35,000 nt of DNA from Bigelowiella natans CCMP2755 (lineage: Eukaryota > Cercozoa > Chlorarachniophyceae), in assembly GCA_000320545.1 (NCBI GenBank), contig ADNK01000344.1:1-35000 (forward strand), given 5' to 3'. The notes beneath the pieces are model-generated. The model was given only the letters and a program-made list of their open reading frames with translations, did no database searches and was not told where the DNA came from. Shown here piece by piece: positions 1 to 11,229 of the stretch; position 1 is the first letter of the stretch; every line of letters begins with the position of its first letter. The translations under genes were made by a program, and so were the position numbers.

Positions 1-5
1 ACTCG

Positions 6-199
6 CCTAACCCTAACCCTAACCCTAACCCTAACCCTAACCCTAACCCTAACCCTAACCCTAACCCTAACCCTAACCCTAACCCTAACCCTAACCCTAA
101 CCCTAACCCTAACCCTAACCCTAACCCTAACCCTAACCCTAACCCTAACCCTAACCCTAACCCTAACCCTAACCCTAACCCTAACCCTAACCCTAACCC
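6..199. repeat. Telomere, (CCCTAA)n
   Basis: About 32 perfect head-to-tail CCCTAA units start near base 6. This is the C-rich strand of a TTAGGG telomere, so the chromosome end lies to the left and the window reads inward. The last units pass into degenerate C/A-rich sequence (200-247) with CCAACC and CCCCAACC words that look like decayed telomeric repeats. Confidence 0.98.
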
Positions 200-277
200 C
201 ACCAACCTCAATTCGACCAACCCCAAACCAACCAACCCCACCCCCAACCCTGACTATGACGCCACTGATTCTGACCC

Positions 278-438
278 TGACTTTGCTGGATCTCTGATGA
301 AATCAATTGGCAGCATCTTAGTTTTGATCTCTGACTTTGCTGGAGCTTTGATGAAATCAATTGGTAGCATCTTAGTTTTGATCTCTGACTTTGCTGGAGC
401 TCTGATGAAATCAATTGGCAGCATCTTAGTTTTGATCT
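278..438. repeat. 54-bp tandem repeat, three copies
   Basis: The word ATGAAATCAATTGG starts at 297, 351 and 405, a period of exactly 54 bp, with only a few differences between copies. Because 54 is a multiple of three, the repeat stays open in several frames on both strands and yields an 18-residue repeat (MKSIGSILVLISDFAGAL on the plus strand). The openness follows from the period and is not evidence for a protein. Confidence 0.9.
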
Positions 439-673
439 CTTGTCTGCTGCGACACGGGGATGACATCGCTTTAGCCATTGCATTGCTGCTGCCAGTTCTG
501 CTGCACACACTTTCACCACGTTGTCATGCTCGAGTGGGTTGACCTCATCTCTCGTGCCGGTCACGTTCCACTCTGTCTTCTTGTTGTGCGCAGTTCTCTG
601 GTGGAAGCTGCAACAGAGCTCGCAAAGTGAAGCTCAAAAGCCGACGTTCAATTTGGGAAAGCTGCTGCTGCTT

Positions 674-675
<2 letters not shown>

Positions 676-703
<28 letters not shown>
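676..703. repeat. (TG)n microsatellite
   Basis: About 14 uninterrupted TG units, followed by GCGCACGCGCGTGCAC. Confidence 0.95.
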
Positions 704-706
<3 letters not shown>

Positions 707-1990
707 ACGCGCGTGCACATTGCTTTGTGCCTGTGTTCTCCGCCGCAAATGCGAAGTTCACACGACGCTCATGTGTTCCAAGCGCAGTTGGATTGAGTGG
801 TGTTGCAATGAGGCTCAGCGCACAATGCACGCATGCACGTGTGGCAATGTTTGTCGTCGACATGAGGGAAAAGTTTCATGATGAATTTGAGACACGCACA
901 TGCAGGACCAGTCAGCCATAGTTGGCAACAATCCAGTTGCATTGCCCGCGGCACCACGTGACGCTATCCGTGCAATTGATGGATGGAATTGCAGCCAGTT
1001 GTTTCCGAAATTTCCCTTGCCTTGTTCAAATCAGGATGGAATTTTGCCGATTTGGATTGAGTCTGTGTGATCGACAACAAACCAATTGCAATGAGCAAAC
1101 ATGACTTGTGAGATCAAAGAGTTGTTGTTTGTCATCCACACACCTTCTTCATCCTGTCTGTTTTTTTCCATTGAGATTGGAGATCTTGATTCATCATCCA
1201 TGAGACTTTGACCTGCAAGATGAATGCAATGTGATGCCAATATTCATCACGGCGAGGTCGATGCAACCCAAAATCAAATTTGAGAGATTGGTGCTCTGTG
1301 AACGTCAGCCCAGTACCAATGATCCATTTTTCCACGAATTCAGAGTAAGATTCGCTCCATGTTTTCTTTCGAAACGTTTCAGGCCAGGAACCCTTCCTAC
1401 ATGAATGGGCCATCTTGAGTTGTCGTGTTTCTGAAGACATGCGATGAAATGTTTGGTCAGTTTGGCCTTCCTCACCTTTTGGCCCAAATTTTGTTTGCAC
1501 TTCGGCAAAAGCCAGGAGTCCACGGTGTTGTGCTAGCTTTTGCTGTTGCTGCTACTGTCATGCGGTTGCTGTTGCTGCTTCCTGAAGTCCCTGCACTGTT
1601 CTCCTTAGCATCTCTTTCAAAACATCAGAGACAAAGACGTTGGCTGACAAAATGACTGTGTAGCTACTTGTGAGAGAGTTTCAATGTGCATGTGTGTTGC
1701 AATTTCATAGATGTTGCTAGTGGTACATTGCAGCCTGTTCATGTGCCTCCTTCAGCAAATCTGCCATTGTTCTTTTGAACCTGGACGATGCGCAACATGC
1801 AAACACACACAGTAGCAAATCTGAGTGGAGAGGAAAGAATCGTCAAAAACTGTCACCTAGCATCTTTACATCCAATGCATTTCAATCAAACTGCTGTTAT
1901 TGTGTTTGCATGTGTGATTTCATTAGTGCTACCCTTCAGAATCCCCTGGTAGTGCCTCACTTAATCTTCGTAATGATTTGCGTGCGTAAC

Positions 1991-2695
1991 TAGAAAACAC
2001 ACATTCACCGTTACTTGTCACGCTTGCACAGAGATTAAAAAAAAGGGGGAAGAGATAGGAGAGAGAGAAAGAGAGGGGGGGGGAGAGAGAGAGAGAGAGA
2101 GATTCATCGTAACATTTTCTGTGATGACAGGAAAACTGAGCCGAGAGATACAATGCTAACTATACAGTAATCTAAATTTTGATGAATTGTAATGATGAAT
2201 CGCACTCACGTTAAAGCTTGTATTTTAAAGTGAATTATCCTTTTTTGCGTTAAGCTGAGAATATCATTAAAAGTTTGAATGATCTAATAACGGCTGCAGT
2301 AGAACACATTGTAAAGATAGAAGAACTATTTTTATATTTGAAGGATGTAAACCAATTTCACAAATCTGTTGCGAACGATATTGTTAATACAAGTACTACC
2401 GACCGGTATTTTATGACGTTGATCATAAATGGGTTTTGCAACTGCTTCTTTGTTTCTAGGAGTACTAGTGTTTCCTCGTCCTCTTGCATTGAATGCGGAT
2501 ATGTCTGTAATGCCTTTTGCAATGCAATTTGAATCCTCTCCAGCCTTTCATAAAATTCATATCAATCAACGATTTGCAATTTTGAGAAAGGGCATCGTGA
2601 TAAAAGCGATAATATTTGAGATAAGTGCTCACAAGAACCATGTAAAAAGTTCTGATTGTTACCCATATCAATGAAAATGATGCTCGTAGATTTCA
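1991..2695. other. Stretch between island A and the SET gene
   Basis: It has a purine-rich (GA)n tract at 2044-2101, then AT-rich DNA. A plus-strand frame of 81 codons (2429-2674) starts with a hydrophobic segment resembling a signal peptide (MGFATASLFLGVLVF). It has no family match and no clear neighbouring exons, so I do not call it a gene. Otherwise nothing is recognisable. Confidence 0.4.
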
Positions 2696-4857
2696 TCACA
2701 GTAAATATTTACATAGTTCACACCATCTTTCTTCTTGCTCTGCAGATGTGACTCCAAGGGAAGGACCTGAGAACAACATAATTCATGCTTCAATTCTATC
2801 ACCACATGATGCGGAGTGAAATGGTGGGGGTATAAAGATTGAGAATTAGTGGATGAATATCTTGACCTTGATGGGACATTTCGAATTTATTTGCCAGAGT
2901 AACTCTTAGAATCATGAGTTCCTCTGGACTGATGTACCTTAAGGAGGAGGAGGGAGAAAATGGTCGAAATCAACAACATCATAATGATGAGTTTACGAAC
3001 TAATACTAATCAAGCATATCAAAATCAACAACATCATAATGATGAGTTTACGAACTAATACTAATCAAGCATATCGGGTTATACGTTCTGTATACTACCA
3101 GCATCCTTCAAGTTGCAGATCATAGTATACCTACAGAATAAGTAGTGACTTATTAGCATTAGCTGTCGAAGAAAAACCCAAAGCGAGTTCTCTCAACAAT
3201 ACAATTTTTCCTTCTCATTTCGTTTATCTTTAGTGGCAACAACATAGCAGTACTTACGATAGCATTGTCATTTAGTTTTTTAAAAATGATTCTTACTCAA
3301 AACCTTTTGAGGCTCTTGATCGTCGCCTTCTCCTTCAACCTTGTAGTGAAAGTCTGGAATACCAAGTTCCAAAAGCTTTGCCTCCTTTAATATTAAGCTC
3401 TCTAACGTACCAATATAAAAGAAATACAAGTTCGATTATTTTCTTCTTTATTTATAATACATTTTAACAGAATGCGTTTACCCCTCCTCAACCCCTTCTT
3501 TCAGCATAACTGATTTATTAACATCGTCCCCCTCCCCTCACACTAATATACTTTTATCCGGTGTATTTTCAGCATATTTCTGCCATCATCTCCAACAAAT
3601 TACATGACAAATAATTGCATGTCAAGTGAGCCTTTACTACCTCTTTTGGTGGTCTTAAGTGTTTTCATAGGAATACGTACTGTAACAGATTCGTATTTGT
3701 TGTTTAGTTCAGCAAAGCCCCTGGTCTAAAACGAGTAGTAAATAGAGCATTAGGAGGGATATCATGGTAGTGTTACTAATCAGACAATGATGCAACAGCA
3801 AGAGGAAAGTTCTTCTAATTAGTCTTGCAATCATGATCAAACATAAACTATTTCCTCATCCCCATAATGGTTAACAGTTTAGTGTGTACATGAATGGATC
3901 ATTATCATCACCACCACCATCATCCAGCACCTTCATAAGAAGAGAGTTCGACTTCGATACGCCATAGCTTTGATACAGTTGCATTCCTGAATATAGTTTT
4001 ATATCTTCTGATGAATACAGATATAGATATTTACTCTTTATTATTACGATAAAAATTGATGACATGAAATACTATCCTCAAAATCATCATCATCATAATT
4101 CATCAACATCATCATTTATTCATTCTTCATTCCTTAATTCACATCATTGTGACCGTTTCCAAGAGGAGATTCTTTTGAAGATTGGACCTTATATAATATC
4201 ATCAAAACAGGGAGTTGAATAATATCAAAGAGAACTATATACTACCACACGTGAACAACAACCCACCCTCTAATTATTAAATATATGTAGTAAATGAATA
4301 TTTTACACGTAGAGTTAGTTAAGAAAGCTTCACACAGAATATGCACAATAAACACAGTTGTTCACAACGGATAGTAAACGTTAGTTGATCACCTCTATAG
4401 CCTTTTCAGAGTCAGACCTTTTGTTGTGCAGAGGAGAAGAAAAAGCGAAGGAAATAATAGATTATTAGAATCTAAGAGGAGGACAAGGTCATGAGCAAGA
4501 TATTTATTCTATTCATAGCAAGCTCGATGCCAATATGAATTTTAAGTACTAATACCATTTCCATTTAAGAATGTTGGTTTCACTTGAGTGATTGGCCAAG
4601 TCCGCCACAGGTACGAGACACATAATCTAAGCATTAGGAAAAAAATTAAGGGTATCTTCACCGCACTTTCTTCTTAGATGCTGCATTTACTTAAGATGTG
4701 CTTTAAATCTTTTATAACTGTTGTGTTTCCTATTTCTAAGTGCACTTCTGTCATATTTCACGAGTAAGCGAATAGCTTAACCACCAGTGGAAAAGAAAGA
4801 ATTGTCATGATAATGTAAATACACAAGATGCACATATGAATAATATTAACATATGAA

Positions 4858-4897
<40 letters not shown>

Positions 4898-5150
4898 CGT
4901 ATATTATTTATGTGTGTGTGGGTGTGTGGAGGGAGAGAGGGGCGGTGTGAATAAATAGATGACCCCCCATTTGCCAATCTCAACGATATGCGCTCGTGAC
5001 GTCACAAGGAGAATTGCGTACATTGCATACTCAATCTTCTCCAAATACCTATGAAAACATCCATGGATACTAGTCAATAGCGTAAGCTACAGCACCACCG
5101 TAATGTCACATATTCATTATTTGTCATCCATATGTATATGAGGTACGACT

Positions 5151-5185
<35 letters not shown>

Positions 5186-5759
5186 GTATTACTTTCGCGA
5201 AAACTTCGCTGAATATTGTTTCATGAAACTCAAAAGTGCTTTGGCTTGCTGCTTGAGTTTTTTCTTTTCTTCCTGCAACTGTGCACGTAGTCCAGTACTT
5301 CGTAGTTCGCGTTTACAATCAATCACTTGTAACGAGGCGGAGGAGGAGGAGGTGTGAGAATTAACGTCTTTCCTGTTCTTTTTCTTCTTCTTTTTGCAAG
5401 CAAGGATAGGATGATTCTTCATAGATTCTAGAGATGGGAGATAGCTCAAGTAAGGACCGAACTTGGAATAATTTGAGGACATTTCCGAGAGAACAAACAA
5501 CGCCATCCTAACAACAATGGGTTATTGCGATCATAACATATGAGTGAGAAAAAGCAATATTGCGCTGAAGCAAGCAATATTAATAGCGAACACATCACCG
5601 TCCATCGTCCTATGTAACGATTACTCCTATTACTCCTACTGCAACCAACAAAAACCACCTTGATATTGGATCATAACCCTGAGTGTGAAAACTGCGGAGC
5701 TCTGGCATCATACTGTACACATTTTCCTGAGAATTATAATCATCACCATTTTATCATCA

Positions 5760-5802
<43 letters not shown>

Positions 5803-7229
5803 TTTAAAATAGAATATAACATCATTCATCGAAGTCAGCAAAGGGGGGCAGATGCGTGGAAGTAAGATAGTGATCATGGATTTATATTTTCAATCAAATC
5901 TTCTAACCTCAGTTATGATAAGAGTTTCAGGTATTTGCATTATCACTTCTCCCTTATAAGGCCAACTAAAAAGTATTTAGTGAGGGCAAGTCGATGTGAA
6001 AATTTCAGTTCTAATATTTAAAAATTATTGCATGTTGATCCTATTTGCAGTAATAGTAGTAGTAGTGGTAGTAGTGGTAGAGGTAATTGTATTTATTGTT
6101 AGTGATAGTAAGTCAGTAGAAAGTTGATACACAACGATCACTTTGCATATACTTTGTCCATTGAAACTATCCAATTCATCTATTGTGATGTAAAATATTG
6201 TACCCAAATCCCCAATCGCTCTGGAAGTAAACACCAGCATCTTCTTCTGCATTCCTGATAAAGAAATGTCCAAGTATTAATGCAAATATGAGAATGAAGA
6301 TCCTGCTATTCTATACACACACAAAAAACATATCATAAAATAAGTAAATACACAAATCATACGCTCCATCACCTCTAAAAGAGATATAATTTTTGACGAA
6401 GCCATTGTTCTCACGAATCCAATTTACAGCCTCAAAATGTGGTCCAAATTCATGTTTTAGGGTGCTTGCTCTTGTTTTCTGCAGTTGATAAACGTGAAAG
6501 AAAATATGATGTTACACGCCATCATTGTTGCTTCAAAGCAAAATTCTTTCGAGTTTTTGCCAACATTTTGTAAGAATGCACGTGAATAAAGCACCTCTGA
6601 GTAACACTCCTCTGAGTTAAAGAGACAGTTTAGTCCAGATGTTGAAAGCAACATCGAGGAGGATGGGAAAAAATAGTAGGACACCAACATTGCACATATG
6701 CTTATGATCAGGGTATATGCTCCGGCCTGTGAAACGCCAAAGAAGTAGTAATAAGCGAGTAATAAGATGGTGTAGGGACAGAGTCAGAATTCAAACATTT
6801 CTTGGGTAAGAAGGCTTTCCTGAAGAAGGAGAGCAGCTTACATGCTGTTGTAGCAGCAGCATGATGGATAGAAAGAAGCATCTCAGTTGCAAATAGTGCA
6901 GTAATTATGACCTCTAACATTCTTTCTACTTTAGGATTTGCTTCCACAAATTCTTCAATCTTGTTGAGATCCATGAAATCTTCTGGGTTCATTTGCTTTT
7001 GATAACGAATAGCTCTACCCCTCCTTCTTCTACCGTAGTTGCTGCGTTGAGGGTTTCTTCGTGGTTTCGTCGTTTCTAAATTGTCACTTCTTCTAACACT
7101 TTCGCTTGTCACTCTAGCCCTCCGAATTAAGGTACTCGCGGGTACCGGACCCCCTTCATCTTGTTTTGCGTCTTGAATATCAACGGGTTGGGGGGCGGTG
7201 GCGGTTCGATTGGAAGATTCACCCGTCAT
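2696..7229 (-). CDS. SET-domain protein lysine/histidine methyltransferase (SETD3/Rubisco LSMT class), membrane-anchored
   Basis: Eighteen exons join in phase to 630 codons plus TGA: 7229-6780, 6726-6518, 6470-6373, 6254-6143, 5726-5659, 5507-5193, 5048-4964, 4626-4556, 4417-4393, 4187-4154, 3987-3931, 3725-3681, 3579-3552, 3509-3482, 3397-3304, 3130-3099, 2937-2867, 2766-2696. The ATG at 7229 is the first in frame. Residues about 1-150 are basic and low-complexity. A hydrophobic stretch (AGAYTLIISICAMLVSYYFF, about 151-170) predicts a membrane anchor. The split SET domain follows: FEAVNWIRENNGF, then LSEMSSNYSKFGPYLSYLP, a Lys-rich insert with a coiled-coil-like segment, TSRAH, and the hallmark CLVPVADLANHSS. 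Next comes GMQLYQSYGVSKSNSLLMK with the SYG and SN motifs. The C-terminal part (YISPEELMILRVTLANKFE) fits the LSMT substrate-binding domain. The family transfers methyl from SAM to Lys or His side chains; the substrate here is unknown. The anchor is unusual for the class. The weakest joins are the donors at 4154 and 3552. Confidence 0.88.
2967..3075. repeat. 55-bp tandem duplication inside a SET-gene intron
   Basis: AAATCAACAACATCATAATG starts at 2967 and again at 3022. The two 55-bp copies are essentially identical, so the event is recent. It lies in the intron between the exons at 3130-3099 and 2937-2867. Confidence 0.92.
4862..4894. repeat. (AT)n microsatellite, SET intron
   Basis: Uninterrupted AT run in the intron between the exons at 5048-4964 and 4626-4556. 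A second AT run (5762-5799) and a TAC/TAG run (about 5150-5186) lie in other introns of the same gene. Confidence 0.95.
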
Positions 7230-7441
7230 AGTGAACGCTGTGGGGGGTGGAGAAGGAGAACGATGAGAACACAACTATTTTTCAGTTGTTGCTTTAGCCA
7301 GACACAGATTCCTTTCACCAGCCCCAGCAGCAGCAGTGGGAGGAGGAGGAGGAGGAGGAGGAGGAGGAGGAGGAGGAGGAGGAGCAGCAGCAGCAACAGA
7401 GGTAGGTGAAAGAGTAGTAAGCGGTCCTCCTCTCTTTCTCT

Positions 7442-7484
<43 letters not shown>

Positions 7485-7818
7485 CTCTCGTAGGCAGCTG
7501 ATGATATTATCCTTGATGTTGTAGCAGTCGGTGTTTGTCGCTGTCCTGTCGTTCTTAAGTCATCCTAGATCAGAAAAACCAAGTCGCAGGTCTAAAAATG
7601 GCATGGAAATCATCATCATTTGTGTGTGCATGTGCGTGGGTTATGTCGTATTTCCCAAACAGCCTGTATTTTATCATCGTCGTCTGTGTGTTTGTTTGTC
7701 GTCGTAGCGTGACGTGACCATCCATCCCCTCCCTGTTCGTACAATACAACACACAGATAGACAGACAGCGACTATCTAGGAAGAACAAAGAAGTGGAGGA
7801 GGCAAACGTCATACCATA
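7230..7818. promoter_or_regulatory. Divergent intergenic region between SET and YbaK-like genes
   Basis: The two start codons, 7229 (-) and 7819 (+), face away from each other 589 bp apart, so both promoters must lie here. The region contains (GGA)n at about 7338-7384 and (CT)n at about 7445-7482, a long purine/pyrimidine asymmetry of the kind found in fungal and protist promoters. No TATA box or named binding site can be assigned with confidence. Confidence 0.5.
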
Positions 7819-7935
7819 ATGAACTTGACACAACTGGAGGCCCGACAAGAGGCGAATGTCTACCTGCTTAACGCACTTACATCTCGTCTTCAGGTGAGTG
7901 AGCGGTCGCGTCGATCAATTTGTCGTTGTGTAGCG

Positions 7936-7976
<41 letters not shown>

Positions 7977-8694
7977 AAACGAGAAACACAGCGAGGAAGT
8001 GGGTTGATACGAATTAGAAAATGAAGGAGGAAATAGGGGTCGAATCTTAGTCTCTGGAGCCCAATTAAGGGCAATAACAGTCGATATCATGTGATTAATG
8101 AATTAGATCCTAGAGGCAACTATGGTTTATGATCAAGACGATCGCACCAAGAACAACAGCGAGAATAACAACAAGAGTAGAAAGAAGGTAATTCAGATAT
8201 GTAGATGCGAAAATGCATCATCTCTCAACTGCCTCAGAGCTGCAGCTACCTGCTGTATTGCTTATGTTAATCTATTTTTAGTATATAAGCAACACAATGA
8301 TATCAGTAAAGATAATACTGCTAAGATCATGTTTCATTTATCAACCTTTTATGAATTCTAACAAAACTGCACCACTATTATGGGTTTATTTCAAGAAGAT
8401 TAAAAAAGAAAGGAAGAAGAATGCTGGAGGAGGTGGTGGTGGTAAGAACAAGAAGGATGAGAAAAGCATATACTTTTCGCCTCCTCCGTTATCTAGCGCC
8501 TCTATCCCTAAAGATTTTAAGGGAATTCATGTAGACATCGACAAGGATCTGATGGGTATTGACTCTGATGTCCAAAAAAGGTAGCAGTGGCAGTAGCACT
8601 AGCAGCAGCAGCAGCAGATGATGATCATAATGGTGGTCACGATGAAGTAGCCAGTTCGGTGCTCTGGTTATTTCTCTAATGCTACTACTACTAT

Positions 8695-8729
<35 letters not shown>

Positions 8730-9015
8730 ACATTTTGATTAGACTCCGGAGACTGTGCAACGATATTCCGGTAGTAATGATGAACTGAAACGTGTTGTTG
8801 AGCAACTTGGTCTGTGAGGATGAAAAAGAAGAAGAAGAAGAAGAAGAAGAACAAGAACAATATTGGGCAGATGTTGATCTAGCTTGTGGTTTTGAATATA
8901 TGAGTGAGTAGTAAAAGTGTTTACTGAGCTATTGATTATTTTACTGCATTCAAAGGTACCTAGTGCAAAGTTTAAGCGCGCGCCATCCGACTACTATGAT
9001 TGGGATCTGGAGCAA

Positions 9016-9056
<41 letters not shown>

Positions 9057-10871
9057 CTTCTTCTTTTTACTTATCTTTCCCCTTTCCTTTCCTTCACTTT
9101 TGGATTATCTCATTCCATGATTTGCCAATCACTGATATTCTCTTTTGTGATAAATTTTTGATTATTATCAGTCGAGACTGCCTACAAGCACCGCATATTA
9201 ACTATCTCTGCAAGACTATGGTAGCAGCAGCAGCAGTAGTAGTAGTAGAAGAAGTATGAGGAGAAGAAAAACAAAAGGGAGGAAGGAGGAGGATATCAAT
9301 TGTTGCTGGGTTATATCCTGATGATGAAATAATGATGAAATGATGTTGGCATGCAAGCAGGATAAAAAGAAGAAGAAGAACACCTCAACTAATTCCAGAC
9401 ATATTTATGAGTATTTTCTACTTATGTTACTTGCTAATCGTGTATCATCTGTCCGTAATTTAGACACTGCTACTGCTGCTGCTGCTGCTGCTGATTCTGT
9501 TTAGATCATGAGGAATACGAAGACAAATGCCACTGATTGCTCAGATAGGACGAATTCAAAGTATTATTATCAGTGAAATGATGATAATAATGATGATGAT
9601 GATAATAAAAAGTCCTCCTTTTCCCCTGCCACTTAAAGAACACTTCATTCCAAGCAGTCACCATTGTAATTTATGTAGTTTATCCTATTGATTGTGTATT
9701 GATGAGAAGAGAATGTTGGTGTACAGGTATTACATGATTGTCATCCAATATACAGCAAAAATGAATAAGGTATAGCAAATTTGATGATGCGACAAAAAAA
9801 GCATTAAGATAAATGTATGATAGATGATAAATATGCTGTCTGCGTGTGTGTGTGTGTGTGTGTGTTGACATAATATGGTATTCTGATTATTATACCTAGG
9901 AAAAATTGCAGAAGATTGTGCGCTTTTTGCGGCCTGAGAAGGAGAGGTATGACCGTGTGTGTCAGGCAGTGAATCAGCCGTCGTCGTCGTAAGACCCTTA
10001 GCGCCGTCTAACCCTATAAATATAAACTTGTTAAATATCATTGTTATCGATGACGATTACGATTATGATATTTCTGTTTACTACTTCTTCTCAGAATGAG
10101 CAAGAAGAGCGTAAATATGCGGGTAGCAAGCCCAGAGGTAGTAGACTTTAATCGACAACTGTGCCTGTTTGTCATCGAATCAATTAATATGAACAACGAC
10201 GAGAAATAAGAAAGAGAGAGACTAAGCAAGAGAAAGACTCGACGCTATGTCATGGTATAAGCTAAAGAAGAAACAGGGTTAGGGATCTCAAATCAATAAA
10301 ATAGTATGTTTCTTTCATATGAGGCTGTTTACCATTATTGTTACCAATCATTATCATCATTATCTGTGATCGGTCGTTGTCGTTTAGCAGCAGCAGCAGC
10401 AGAAGCAGAATAGTACTACATATGATACATGATGTAACAATGCGAACAGGATGGGGTAATGCTGAGTGGATTCGGCCACAACGCTGTCACTCCACTGGGT
10501 ACATAACAATGTTCTTCTTCGTCGTCGTCGTCGTCACATAGTAACATCAACAACACCGACTGAAACAGTGACAGTGCCGATTTTAATGATAATGGCTGGG
10601 TTGATAATTTGTTAGGAATGGCCGTTAAAGTGCCAATGATTGTCTCACATCGCGTATTGGAGGTGGTTATGTAAGACTAATAAAATATCTTTCATATTTG
10701 TTAAACTACTACTACTACTATGTAAGACACTTACTGATTGAGTCGGTGAGGTTTGATCGTTGTTAGTTACCCTACATCTGGCTTGGAGGGGGAGAAGTAG
10801 ACGTTAAATTGCGCATGTCTATCTCGGACCTCTGCAGAGTCTTCAATCCCATCATCGGGGACTTGGGCTAA
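7819..10871 (+). CDS. YbaK/ProX-type aminoacyl-tRNA editing domain protein
   Basis: Thirteen exons join to 301 codons plus TAA: 7819-7893, 8107-8187, 8396-8569, 8743-8813, 8964-9017, 9172-9220, 9505-9572, 9727-9769, 9900-9946, 10095-10137, 10450-10498, 10616-10662, 10767-10871. The ATG at 7819 opens a 25-codon exon ending at a canonical CAG/GTGAGT donor. The N-terminus has a helical segment (TQLEARQEANVYLLNALTSR) and a Lys/Gly-rich linker. The domain then follows: APSDYYDWDLEQRRDCL, HINYLCKTMIMRNTK, DCSDRTNSKYY, then GFGHNAVTPLG, VPMIVSHRVLELPYIWLGGG and EVDVKL. These match the eukaryotic YbaK-domain family in order. YbaK/ProX domains hydrolyse mischarged tRNA; some eukaryotic members have other or unknown roles, so the substrate is not assigned. 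The weakest join is the donor at 8569 (GAT/GTCC); a better-looking donor at 8580 would break the frame. Confidence 0.9.
8824..8963. repeat. (AAG)n tract within YbaK-gene intron
   Basis: The intron 8814-8963 opens with GTGAGGATG and runs into (AAG)n at 8824-8850. It ends at GTACCTAG. It reads as an acidic or Lys-rich open frame but is spliced out in the phase-consistent model. Confidence 0.6.
9020..9053. repeat. (CT)n microsatellite, YbaK-gene intron
   Basis: Pure CT run that starts at the donor of the exon ending at 9017 (CG/GTCTCTCT), so the splice donor is part of the repeat. Comparable runs in this gene are (GA)n at 7941-7972 and (GT)n at 9844-9864. Confidence 0.93.
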
Positions 10872-11229
10872 GAAAGTAGTAGAGTCGGTGACGGACATCA
10901 TAATAGTAAGAATAATAAGCGTAAATACCGCATCAGTTATCAATAGTAGTAGAAACTCGCATATCATCGCAACAATGGCTTTCAAAAGAAGGGGCGGAAT
11001 TCAGCACAATGTAGTATCGTAGTGCTGGTGGGCCGGTATACAGGTGAAGGACGACAGGATGGTATTTTTTCATAATCAAAACAGCTATCGACGACATTAC
11101 TATGGCCATTTGCTGATTGACCCATTTATGATTTCAATAGAGCTCATTAGTGAACTACTTGCATCATTAGTCTTCTTCCTTTGTTGCTGAAAATGCTTAA
11201 GTGATGATTTAACCGCGTTTGCAACAGCT
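10872..11229. other. 3' flank of the YbaK-like gene
   Basis: It follows the stop at 10869-10871. It contains TAG/GTA-rich sequence and a short plus frame (MAFKRRGGIQHNVVS, from about 10975) that I cannot support. No gene is seen. Confidence 0.4.

Larger units (their letters stand above)
200..1990. other. Subtelomeric island A, no gene supported
   Basis: This stretch is poor in microsatellites apart from one (TG)n and rich in words such as GCATGCAC, TTGCAATG and CATGTG. Short open frames occur in all frames but none has a coherent product, a splice pattern or a family match. The texture matches islands B, C and D further in. It contains a 54-bp tandem repeat (278-438). A word pair at 767-779 and 827-845 recurs in the same order in island B. 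It is best read as decayed subtelomeric repeat DNA. Confidence 0.6.

Noticed and set aside
676-881. Overlapping frames of 60-90 codons on both strands rich in Cys/Val or His/Thr.
   Set aside because: They are translations of (TG)n/(CA)n and flanking repeat DNA; no splice or family support. The same applies to poly-Ser, poly-Thr, poly-His and poly-Ile frames elsewhere.
5590-5726. Read-through of the ENVYSMMPELRSFHTQ exon into a hydrophobic end (RWFLLVAVGVIGVIVT) as a tail-anchored protein.
   Set aside because: Splicing at 5659 to 5507 gives DPISRMALFVLSEM, which matches the SET/LSMT domain order and keeps phase.
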